Positions 1 through 8,987 of a DNA stretch of 64,000 nucleotides are shown here, in pieces. Made by a program: the position numbers and the translations under genes. Origin of the DNA: Chelydra serpentina (lineage: Eukaryota > Chordata > Testudines > Chelydridae); NCBI GenBank assembly GCA_037349315.1, contig JBAIAC010000004.1:78546501-78610500 (forward strand), written 5' to 3'. Each line of letters opens with the position of its first letter. The first letter of the stretch is position 1. The notes below the pieces were generated by a model. That model was not told the origin of the DNA. It saw only the letters and a program-made list of their open reading frames with translations, and made no database searches.

Positions 1-1261
1 GGATTTCTAAGAGCCAGGGGTATTGCTTAATATAATATTACTGAGGGGCATACAGAAAAATGCTTTATTCTCTCTTCATTTTTACATAGCTGATAATAAA
101 CCTAAGTCTTGGAAACTTAGAATACAGGTGGAAAGTGGAAAATCACTGTTTGATTGGCCCTTAAAACAAGGAGAGGTTGTGTTTGTGTTTGTTTTTTCTG
201 TTGATGATTATTGTACAGTTCAAAAATACTGTGAGTATAATTTTCCAACATTAATAAATACATCATATAAGAACAAAATTCTTGGGTGCATTTAACAGAC
301 CTGATATGAAAGCAGTAAAAAAAAATAAAGAGATTGCTTGTACAGTTTGAAAATATTCATTTGTACTGAAACCACTAAGAGTTTGTTTGAAAAATAGGGA
401 TTTTTTTTCCCCAAGAACAATTTCCCTTAGTTTTTAATATTGTGTCCCATGAAGAAAACAAAATACCAAATGACAAAATTGTGTGCTGTCTGAGGACTTT
501 GTGATGAGAAAATACCAAAAGGGACATAGAAATCATTTGAACATTTTGTACTAGATCCTTTCTCTAGTTGTATTTTGGTCAAGATGTTGTGGAACTGTAC
601 TTGAACATCTGATCTAATCTCATGATTATTCTTAATAAGAAGTGACACTGTCTCAGTAGCTCTCCATATACCAGACTCAAACTACAGGGGTGAAGTGATA
701 CTTTTCTTGGGCATGGCACATTAGGGACAAACCATAAAAAGAAGTTTTCAGTTAAAGGCTTTTTGAAAAAAAGAATAATGTAAAAGATACATTTCAATGG
801 TTGTAGAATCATGACTTCCTTTTGCTAGGAAATGCAAGAAGGTAAAGCAATAAAAAGGTGAACAAAATCAAAATATCTCATAAAAATGCAATTGTATTTC
901 AATTAACATCTGAGGGATCATATTGAAAAGAACATCTTAGTACCTGCTGCCCTGGGCTTCAATTAGGGTTGCCTTCTGGCCAGCTTTTAACTATCCTGGA
1001 TGAGTTTTTGTATTGCCTTGCTGAGTCAAAGAGTTAATATGCTGAAGTTTTGGTTTTTGTTTTTTCACTTGGGACACTGCAGTGCCATGTTGATTTAAGC
1101 AAGGTCTAAAGGAGCTCTCCCCTGACAGCTAGTGATGAGCTTCAGGACCAGACTGTATTTACATGAACACACCTATTCTGCCTAGGTATCCAACAGACAG
1201 AGTTATGTTGCCCAAGTGATCAATTTTGGTCGGTGTTGGGTTACAAATCACGTCTTGTGTA
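1..1261. other. Unique AT-rich DNA, no gene recognised
   Basis: Short open frames are present on both strands, but none has a recognisable motif, codon bias or a plausible splice context. No repeat family was recognised. This is probably intergenic or intronic sequence. Confidence 0.5.
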
Positions 1262-1590
1262 GCCCCATTCCAGACCCTGGCAGCTGCGCCACAATGCCAT
1301 CCAAGATTGTCTGGTCAGAGACATCCCGCCACCTGTGAGGAAGGTTGCCATGAACTCCACTATCCCTGGAATGGACAGCCAACTACAACCAGACATTGCC
1401 ATCACCAATGAGGAATAGAAGAAGATCATCATGGCGAACGTCACAGTTCCCTTTGAGAACAGGACTACAGACTTCTTCGATGACCCAGCTTGAAAGGTGG
1501 AGAAATACACCCCTCTGGCCAATGCTTTGAGAGCGAAGGGTTACGAGGTTCAAACACATGCACTGATCATCAGAGCCCTGGGCTCATGGG
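1262..1590 (+). pseudogene. Non-LTR retrotransposon reverse transcriptase, C-terminal relic
   Basis: From about 1286 one frame reads RHNAIQDCLVRDIPPPVRKV, then PDIAITNEE, NVTVPFENRT and ANALRAKGYEV, ending ALIIRALGSW. These blocks belong to the C-terminal end of non-LTR Pol proteins usually annotated as type-1 or R2-like retrotransposable elements. The frame carries at least two stop codons (TAG after ITNEE, TGA after DDPA), and the start is frameshifted, so it is dead. It ends abruptly at a foldback sequence beginning at 1591. The relic at 4553-5062 comes from the same kind of element but from an earlier part of Pol. The exact clade (R2, R4 or similar) is uncertain. Confidence 0.65.
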
Positions 1591-1647
1591 CAGGGCCGGT
1601 GCAAGGAAGTTTCGCACCCTAGGCGAAACTTCCTTGCACCAGCCCTG
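1591..1647. repeat. Near-perfect 57-bp foldback, hAT-like end
   Basis: Positions 1591-1615 and 1623-1647 are inverted copies, 25 bp long with one mismatch, around a 7-base spacer. The sequence begins CAGGGC and ends GCCCTG, like hAT-type terminal sequence. GC-rich DNA typical of a hAT MITE interior follows to about 1740. I could not find a matching distal end, so it may be a truncated or foldback element. Confidence 0.6.
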
Positions 1648-1740
1648 TGCCCCTCCCTCCCCAGCCAGCCTCCCCGCCTGCGAGCCGCGGGGCGGGGGCG
1701 GCTCGCCGCGGCTGCCTCCCGCTCAGGAGCGAGTGTTGCG

Positions 1741-2203
1741 GAAATGCGGAATCAGTCAACACTAAACTTGACTGATGCAGCAACTCATGGTATCGGATGC
1801 CATCAGGTGGTTGAGGGACATCTATTTAAAATATATCATCGGACATCAGCAATACCAGGAGTAATGAGCTGGAGTGCCACTGAGAAGGAAAGTAACCGAA
1901 ATACTTCTTTGAATGCAGCGGTAATGAAATGTTATTATCCTTACTGTATGAGTAAAGGGCAGCAAAACTGTGCTGAGCCTGTCCTGACTCACTCTCAACT
2001 GAATAGAACTCACTAAGCAAGGGGTTCAGATGCTTAGACATTTACATGAGGTGGGATGGGAGAGGGGTAATTGTGCTTGCCTTCAGAAGTTCAGGTACAT
2101 AGTGAAAAATGCAGTCTCAATAAGAACCCTTTTTTTTTACTATATTTTTATGGAATTAAAAAATACTATACATATGTGATTGTATTCATCAGTGATGAAT
2201 TCC
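1741..2203. other. Unassigned sequence
   Basis: Between the GC-rich MITE-like block and the CR1 fragment I see only short unrelated open frames. No domain or repeat was recognised. Confidence 0.35.
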
Positions 2204-2470
2204 TCAATGATTTAGGTAATGGTATAGAGAGTACACATAAAGTTTGCAGACAATACCAAGCTGGGAGGTGTTGCAAGTGCTTTGGGAAATAGGATTAAAA
2301 TTCAAAATGATCTGGTCAAACTGGAGAAATGTTCTGAAGTAAATAGGATGAAATTCAATTAGGACAAATGCAAAGTACTCCACTTAGGAAGGAACAATCA
2401 GTTGCACACATACAAAATGGGAAATGACTGCTTCGGAAGGAGTACTGCGAAAAGGGATCTGCTTGTCATA
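2204..2470 (+). pseudogene. CR1 LINE reverse transcriptase fragment
   Basis: Translation across frameshifts gives the segment after the CR1 catalytic box: a DDTKLGG-like start, then an ENRIKIQNDL-like stretch, CKVLHLGRNNQ and YKMGNDCFGRSTAKRD. This is the part of CR1 ORF2 between the FADD box and the 'EKDLGV' block. It is 5' truncated. It breaks off at the G-rich hAT remnant, beyond which the CR1 3' terminus appears at 2993-3075. Confidence 0.75.
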
Positions 2471-2992
2471 GTGGGGTCGGGGCAGAGAGTGCAGGAGGTG
2501 TGCAGGGGGCTCAGGGCAGGGAATTGGGGTGTGGGGTGCAGGCGGAGTGAGGGGTGTGGCAGGGGGTTGGGGTGCAGGGTGTGGCAGGGGGATCAGGGCA
2601 GGGAATTGGGGTGTGTGGTGCAGAAAGAGTGAGGGGTGTGGCAGGGGGTCAGGGTGCAGGGTATGGCAAGGGGCTCAGGCAGGGAGTTGGGGTGTGGGAG
2701 GGGTGTGGGCAGGGCCCTATACAGCCCCAACCTGCGGGGGGGGCTGTGTGGGGCAATGGAGGGGAGCGGGGGGGGTGGCCCCAGGTCTCCACAGGTCTTC
2801 AGGGGGGTGGGGGCGGGGCTGGGACGGAGCAGGGGCTGGAGCAGAACGCAGCTGCGCAGGGCACCAGGAAATGTTCCTGGTGCCCTATGCAGCTGCTCGT
2901 GGCGCCACGGGGTAGGCAGAGGGGCGGGGGGTGCAGGGAGCTTGGTGGGCCGCATGGAAGAACCCCGCGGGCCGCGTGTTTGAGACCCCTAG
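2471..2992. mobile_element. hAT remnant with G-rich internal minisatellite
   Basis: The right end reads, on the minus strand, CTAGGGGTCTCAAACACGCG, a typical hAT terminal sequence. Inward lies a GC-rich region with a short hairpin around 2858-2888 (GGGCACCAGGAA against TTCCTGGTGCCC). From 2480 to about 2700 an imperfect tandem repeat of G-rich units (GTGTGGCAGGGGG-type) fills the element. A clear left terminus and an 8-bp duplication were not found, so the left end is probably eroded. Open frames of 115-147 aa across this block are composition artefacts. Confidence 0.55.
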
Positions 2993-3075
2993 TCTAGATA
3001 ATACTTAGTCCTGTCATGAGTGCGGGGGACTGGACTAGATGACCTCTTGAGGTTCCTTCCTATGGTTCTATGATT
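2993..3075 (+). mobile_element. CR1 LINE 3' terminus
   Basis: GGACTGGACTAGATGACCTC followed by GGTTCCTTCC and TATGGTTCTATGATT is the conserved 3' end of CR1, including the terminal short repeat (TTCTATGATT-like). It lies in the same orientation as the RT fragment at 2204-2470 and is probably the same copy, with the intervening part deleted or replaced. Confidence 0.8.
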
Positions 3076-3179
3076 ATTCAGTATAAGAAATATTCCAGTA
3101 TTCAAAGATTCAGAAATATAAAGTATAGATCTTAACATGAAAATGCTATGTAATGTAAAAACTGTTCATGAAACTAAAG

Positions 3180-4549
3180 TTAAAGTATTCTTGGATAATG
3201 GTGTCTGAATTCTTCTACAAAGACATCCAGGTTCATTTTTGAAATCAAATCACTTTCATATGACAGGAGAATTAGGTTTTGCTTTCTTTCATGGGTCATG
3301 CTCATCCTTTGGGTGAAAAAAAAAATTTTCAAACAAGAAAAGAAATTCTCACAAGCTGCAGTCGATGCTCCAAACAACAAGAGCACTATATACATTTCAA
3401 AAAAAATACATGGGAAAGCCTCCTTTAATTCCTTGGAAACATCTAGAACTTCTGTAAATTCTTTGCAATTTGTCTTATCTGTCAGTGGTTTTAATACAGC
3501 CATTTCATCTTTCACCTTCTCGATATCTAGTCCAAGCAAGCCAAACAAAGTGCACACTGATTCCAATTTTAAGGAGTCTGGGGAGCTGGTGGAATAGATT
3601 GCTGGCAAGTTTTTGTATAACTTGGAGTTCTTCTCAGAAAATCTCCTTTGCAATTCACCACTGGTTTTATCAATCAATTCATGGTAAATCTGGGATCACT
3701 GATGCTCATTTACACTTTGGGATCCTGGTAAGTGCTCAGTGCCTATGAAATCTTGAAACTTTGGGGAAATACATTGGCCTTTTTGGTGGCCCATTTTAAT
3801 GTTGATGCTTCATCATATGCATCTTTCACAACAGGGTGTGTGGTTGAAATCTCTGAGAAAAAAACTTCAAACATTTCTTTGTTGAATTCCTTCACAGGCA
3901 ACAGTAGTCAATTCAATTCCTTTAGCAAAGTGCTTTAGTTCCTTTTGAAGGTGATTATTCATGGGAGCAAAAACTTTCAAAATCATTCGCATAACCTCAC
4001 CTAAGAACAAGAATGTGGATGATTCTGTAACTTCCAGTAGCCCTGTTGCTTCAATGGAGAGATTGCCATATCAATTCATATCAATGCCATATCAAAGTTT
4101 AACACAACACTCTAAATCGCTTCCAAATTCCTAAGGATTATTTCCAAGGTTTTCAGGTGACCAATCCATCTTGTTTCTATGAGTCTTTTCAGGTGTCAAC
4201 CTTCTACTCACTTCATGCCTGTGAAAAAATCTGCATATAGAGAGTTACAATTTGAGAACATATCTGTCACTGCAGAGTTCTTGTCACACATGTGAGTAAC
4301 CACCAGATGTAAATGGTGATTCAAGCAGTGTGTGTAAGGTATTTTCTTGTTTAATTTTTCTAGTAAAAGCATTTGCAGATCTCCTTTACACCCTGACGTA
4401 ACTTTAGCACCATCAAAGCAAGAGCATAAAGTATTTTGAGGGTCAAGAACCAGTTTGTGGAGGTCTTTCAAAATTTGTTGTGTAATATCTTCAGCAGTGA
4501 GGCTTAGGTGTTGTGCTTGAGCCTCACTGCTTAAGATCTTACACACCAC
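3180..4549 (-). pseudogene. hAT transposase relic (ZMYM1/DUF4371-like)
   Basis: Two open pieces remain on the minus strand. The upstream one (4549-4208) contains CSCFDGAKVTSGCKGDLQ and YTHCLNHHLHLVV, matching the 'GQ.YDGA..MSG' and 'HC.AH.LNLVV' region of hAT-family transposases and of host ZMYM1-like proteins. The downstream one (3677-3180) ends with STAACENFFSCLK and a SYESDLISKMN-like tail, the hATC dimerisation domain. The sequence between them is interrupted by frameshifts and stops. No intact catalytic frame or element termini were found. A domesticated host gene seems unlikely because of the decay. Confidence 0.7.
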
Positions 4550-4552
4550 CTG

Positions 4553-5062
4553 ACCTTAATTCACAACCCCAAGCTCCCTGGTTCCTTTAACATCACCCGA
4601 GAGAAATGGGGCTACAACCTGACCTGGCATTTGTCAGCAACAACATAGCTGGCTCATATAATAAACTTAGACCAATTCCACATTTGCAACACCAGCCCAT
4701 CCCCATCCAGATCAATGTAGCCACAGCGCCAAACTCAATAACATTCTAGCACCAATTTAATTTGAAGAAAGTGGAATGGAAGGGCTTCACCAGCAACCTT
4801 GATGCTACTGTAAGAAAGATCAAAGCAATGCTTGAAAATTACAAAAAGTTTGTCAATATGGTGCATACTGTCTCAAAGAAGCACATACCATGAGGCTGCA
4901 GAACAAATTATATACCAGGACTAATATCTGACTTATCAGATCAGTATGCAAAATATAAGCAGAAATTCAAAGCAGACCCATTCACTGAACATACCATCGC
5001 AGCTGGTGAAGAATTAATCTCTTCAATAATAGAGGAGATGAATATTTTGGCAAAAACTGAGA
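4553..5062 (+). pseudogene. Non-LTR retrotransposon EN/RT junction relic
   Basis: After a frameshift near 4610 the plus strand reads PDLAFVSNNIAGSYN, PIPHLQHQPIPIQINV, FNLKKVEWKGFTSNLD, VNMVHTVSKKHIP and, past a stop, GCRTNYIPGL and FKADPFTEHTIAAGE. This is the endonuclease C-terminus and the linker to reverse transcriptase in R2-like or type-1 Pol proteins. At least two in-frame stops are present. It belongs to the same kind of element as 1262-1590 but comes from further upstream in Pol, so the two pieces are in reverse order on the chromosome. Confidence 0.6.
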
Positions 5063-6192
5063 AAATGGGGTCCATCACTTTTGACTGCAAGGAGGATGAA
5101 TAAATGCACTTTCCTTATTACAAAGAAAAATGTTGCAACCTTTGAATGATTTTAAATAAACACAGCTGGTGGCAGAAAACTGAAATTGATTTATATTGTG
5201 CGATGTGCTTATTTGACAGTTCTGGTGAAAACAGTTAAGCTACACACGCATTAGCTGCATAGTGAACATGCATATCAGTCAAGGACATACCACATTGCCG
5301 ACTTTTATGGAAGTCAATAGGAGCCCTTCCATTGACTTCAAAGGCACTTGGATCAGGCCATACCCAAGGTAGGATTCAATTATCCCCTGCCTCATTCAGT
5401 GTGTAGTAATAGAAATCCTGTCTATTTAATGTGATCTTCTAAAGTGTTCAGGGAATGAGGCTTGATAGAAGTCAGATTTATGTACCTGGCACATAATTTT
5501 CTTTGATGTTTAAAACATTGTGCCCAGCACCCCTGGTTTTCAATGGTGCAAAGTGCACAGTCAACGAGGTTGGCCAGCACCAGAGCACAGACTTTTAATC
5601 ACTTCTGATGATAAAAATCTTACCCAAGGGTAGCAGTATGAGTGTCTGATTTCAGGTGGAGTCTTAGAATAGCAATATAGCCTGTTGGGGTTTTAATTAA
5701 CGTATTTATTTTATTATTCTATTGCATAGTTAGAACTATGAATGACAAACACTAGTCATGCAGTATCTAGGGATTGGAGCTTGCCCTTCTCCCCACCAAC
5801 TATCCCCACAGAAAAGCACATCAGAGAGTGAAGCAACACACTGCAAGCATAAAAAACATTTGCACTACTAGTGGATTCCCAAACAAAAATGTAATTAAGT
5901 TACAATTAAGGTTGCTAAATGAAACTTAAGAGACAATGTGCTATGAAACGAATCAATAACAGAAGTCCACACATAAAAAGCTGTGGAAATCACTACATAA
6001 ACGTACAATAAAATTCCAACACCAACCTTAATTTCTACTTTATACATAGAGATTCTTAATCAAATACGTTATTGATAGCCAACCCTCAATAATCTTAACT
6101 CTGCCTGTAACAAAACATTCATAATAACTCCAAATTCAAAATTAATCTTATCCATTTGTCAGATAGCAGGTTGTAAAAACCCTTTACCCTGG
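5063..6192. other. Mostly unique AT-rich DNA
   Basis: No gene recognised. Around 5300-5365 there is a degraded inverted sequence (GAAGTCAATAGG against CCATTGACTTC) of the kind scattered widely through this window; see the similar short remnants at 8118, 13214, 26646, 49605 and 50583. Confidence 0.45.
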
Positions 6193-7694
6193 GGTGACGG
6201 TCCACGCCCCTATGGTCAGGGCCTACCAGTCACAGTCTCTGACGTAACCCTTCAGTGCCGGGCAGCGTGGCCTAACAGCCGGAGTCTCTAGCACCACCCT
6301 TTGGTGCAGGGCAGCACAGCCTAGCAGCAGGCGTCTATAACACCCACCTTTGGTGAAGGGCAACGTGGCCTAGTGGCCAGAGTCTCTAGCACCTCCCTTT
6401 GGTGCAGGGCAGCGTGGCCTAGCGGCCAGAGTCTCTAGCACCTCCCTTTGGTGCAGGGCAGCGTGGCCTAGCGGCCAGAGTCTCTAGCACCCCCTTTGGT
6501 GCAGGGCAGCGTGGCCTAGCGGCCAGAGTCTCTAGCACCTCCCTTTGGTGCAGGGCAGCGTGGCCTAGTGGCCAGAGTCTCTAGCACCTCCCTTTGGTGC
6601 AGGGCAGCGTGGCCTAGCGGCCAGAGTCTCTAGCACCCCCTTTGGTGCAGGGCAGCGTGGCCTAGCGGCCAGAGTCTCTAGCACCTCCCTTTGGTGCAGG
6701 GCAGCGTGGCCTAGCGGCCAGAGTCTCTAGCACCTCCCTTTGGTGCAGGGCAGCGTGGCCTAGCGGCCAGAGTCTCTAGCACCTCCCTTTGGTGCAGGGC
6801 AGCGTGGCCTAGCGGCCAGAGTCTCTAGCACCTCCCTTTGGTGCAGGGCAGCGTGGCCTAGCGGCCAGAGTCTCTAGCACCTCCCTTTGGTGCAGGGCAG
6901 CGTGGCCTAGCGGCCAGAGTCTCTAGCACCTCCCTTTGGTGCAGGGCAGCGTGGCCTAGCGGCCAGAGTCTCTAGCACCTCCCTTTGGTGCAGGGCAGCG
7001 TGGCCTAGCGGCCAGAGTCTCTAGCACCCCCTATGGTGCAGGGTAGCGTGGCCTAGCGGCCAGAGTCTCTAGCACCCCCTATGGTGCAGGGTAGCGTGGC
7101 CTAGTGGCCAGAGTCTCTAGCACCTCCCTTTGGTGCAGGGCAGCGTGGCCTAGCGGCCAGAGTCTCTAGCACCCCCTTTGGTGCAGAGCAGCGTGGCCTA
7201 GCGGCCAGAGTCTCTAGCACCCCCCTTTGGTGCAGGGCAGCGTGGCCTAGTGGCCCGAACAGTAGCATAGCAACTCGCCACTGACTCAGCGGGGAGGGTC
7301 CTGCCAAAACATGCTGAGTTTCCCCGGGGCAGGAGGCGCCCTCCCTGGGTCACTCCCTACCAGAGTCTGCGTTGGGGTATCCCATGAGGTATCGGGTCCT
7401 CCGTTTTCAGCAGGCCGGTCGTCGTCAGAGGCTTCTCCAGTCGCGGGGTCCAGGCGGGCCATGAAAGGCTTTGGTTCCTGGTGCAGTCAGCAGCTGTGAG
7501 TGGCCCTCTGCAGGAGCTCTCCAGGCAGGTCCTTCCCCTGCGGTCTCCTCCCCAGGATGAGCTGGGCTCCCTCCCTTTATACAACTAGAACACTTGGAGC
7601 ATGCTCAGTCTTGCCAGGGAGGCGGGACGTCTGCTGTCAATAACATGGGTTCAACCCAGTTTGGGCTAGTGCGGGGTAAGCAGGCCCCGTCACA
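6193..7694. mobile_element. LTR-like element carrying a minisatellite
   Basis: The right end is CCCCGTCACA and the left end GGTGACGG, giving inverted ends close to TGTGACGG. The flanks show a possible 4-5 bp target duplication: CCTGG on the left and CCTGA on the right. About 1.03 kb of the 1.5 kb is the 49-bp array listed separately. The remaining 440 bp (7255-7694) is GC-rich with no coding frame and contains a TATA-like CCTTTATAC near 7575. The size, TG...CA-like ends and short duplication suggest a solo LTR or a non-autonomous LTR-type element. The strand is uncertain because the ends are symmetrical. Confidence 0.5.
6225..7254 (+). repeat. 49-bp minisatellite, about 21 units
   Basis: The unit begins CAGAGTCTCTAGCACC, continues CTTTGGTGCAGGGCAGCG and ends TGGCCTAGCGGC. 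Most units are 49 bp. Variants of 48 bp arise where CCTCCC is replaced by CCCC, and two neighbouring units near 7030-7085 carry CTATGG for CTTTGG. The central units are nearly identical and the left-most ones are the most diverged. Each unit contains the palindrome GGCC-TAGC-GGCC. Antisense relatives occur at 34786-35130. Confidence 0.95.
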
Positions 7695-8117
7695 CCTGAC
7701 TCCAGTGCCCATAGTCAGATCAACGCCAAGGCCCAGTACTCCCTTGCTCTCCAGCCACTCTCACTCCATGGGTCTCACTTCTAAATAACCCCTCCTTGGC
7801 TGTCCATGTCCTGTCCCAGTCCAGTCTCCATCCTCTGCTAAGATACTCAGCAAGGAAGCCTTGCTCCATTGTACCTTCTCAGTTCTGCCAACTGCCAAAA
7901 GTACCTATACATCAGAGTTCAATTTATTGGACTGTACCATTGCCGCCCTATTAAATTCTCCCAGATCTTATTTTAAAATGTTGTAAAATAAAAAACAAAA
8001 TCAATTATACTCTATGTCAAATACAAGCAAATCTTAGACATAATTATAATAGTGCATAAAAAGACACTTTATAATTTCATAAAATATTTTACTTAATATG
8101 AACATATTGCCCCTCAT
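7695..8117. other. No gene recognised
   Basis: Sequence to the right of the LTR-like element. No repeat family or coding motif was recognised. Confidence 0.4.
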
Positions 8118-8215
8118 TCCGATTTCATACTCACTTTTACCCTGGTGTAACTTCATTGATTTTTGTGAATTATTTTTGATTTACACTGGTATAAGTGAGA
8201 GAACAACCAGGCACA
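8118..8215. repeat. Old palindromic MITE-like remnant
   Basis: ACCCTGGTGTAACTTCATTG followed by TGATTTACACTGGTATAAGT forms a degraded inverted repeat. Sequences of this kind, built on 'CACTGGTGTAA' and 'CCATTGACTTCAATGG' themes, are common in sauropsid DNA. No target duplication can be read. Confidence 0.4.
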
Positions 8216-8901
8216 TTCTTTGTAGACCTTTTTTCAGGCCCTGATTCTCATGTGCAGTCAGGCCACGTGACACTGCTTTAGCGATGCAAAGGGGACTTAA
8301 AGTGGGTGTAAATACAATATATTCCCATTTATAGGCCCCTTTACGCTGCCGGAGTGATGTAAAATTCAGTGTCTTATTGCTGTCAGCAAAGGGTATCCAG
8401 TTTATATATTCAACATTCTGAAAGTCCACAGTGAGCATCTCCTTGCAGTTAACATTTAATCAAACAAAACATTATGCTCGAGTTCCCCACTGGTAGTGTT
8501 TACAGCTTACACTATATCAAGCCTCTCCATGAGTGTCAGGCAGGAAGCTGTTGGTAGCTTTACGGTATGCTAGAACTCAGTCAGATGCCAAATGAAGTCA
8601 TATTGCAGGCCGTTTTTCAATAGTTTCTTCTTAAGAGTCTCAATGAGCCGACTATTAATGTGAAACTATTTTTATCCAGCCAGCTCCTCTCAAAGAGGTG
8701 ATCATGCTGAGCCATTTTGCTCCCTAAAATATAATAGTAGAGAGCATACAGAGGACAGAAGGGCTGGTCTCTAATGCAATTATTCTTTCCTGGAGTTTTT
8801 TTCTCCTCTCATTACACGGGTGCTTTAAACTGTAACAGGAAAATTTGGCCCCCACACTTCTGTATTTCTTTCATTACCAGCTTTTCAGGAAAGCTTTAGA
8901 G

Positions 8902-8987
8902 CAGGGATCTGCAACCTTTGGCACACGGCCCACCAGGGTAAGTCCCCTGGTGGGCCGGGCCGGTTTGTTTACCTGCCGTGTCTACAG
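8902..8987 (+). mobile_element. Half of a hAT MITE
   Basis: The left terminus is CAGGGATCTGCAACCTTTGG. It is followed by an internal hairpin, CCACCAGGG against CCCTGGTGG, and by CGGTTTGTTTACCTGCCGTG. This is one arm of a large palindromic hAT MITE. The partner arm and right terminus are missing. Unrelated AT-rich sequence follows. Confidence 0.65.

Noticed and set aside
1226..1522. Small protein-coding exon
   Set aside because: The coding-like signal is an RT C-terminal relic with in-frame stops.
2529..2997. Overlapping glycine- and proline-rich frames of 115-147 codons
   Set aside because: They occur in several frames and on both strands of a G-rich tandem repeat; an artefact of composition.
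6225..7254. CRISPR-like direct repeat array
   Set aside because: Units are contiguous with no unique spacers; it is a eukaryotic minisatellite.
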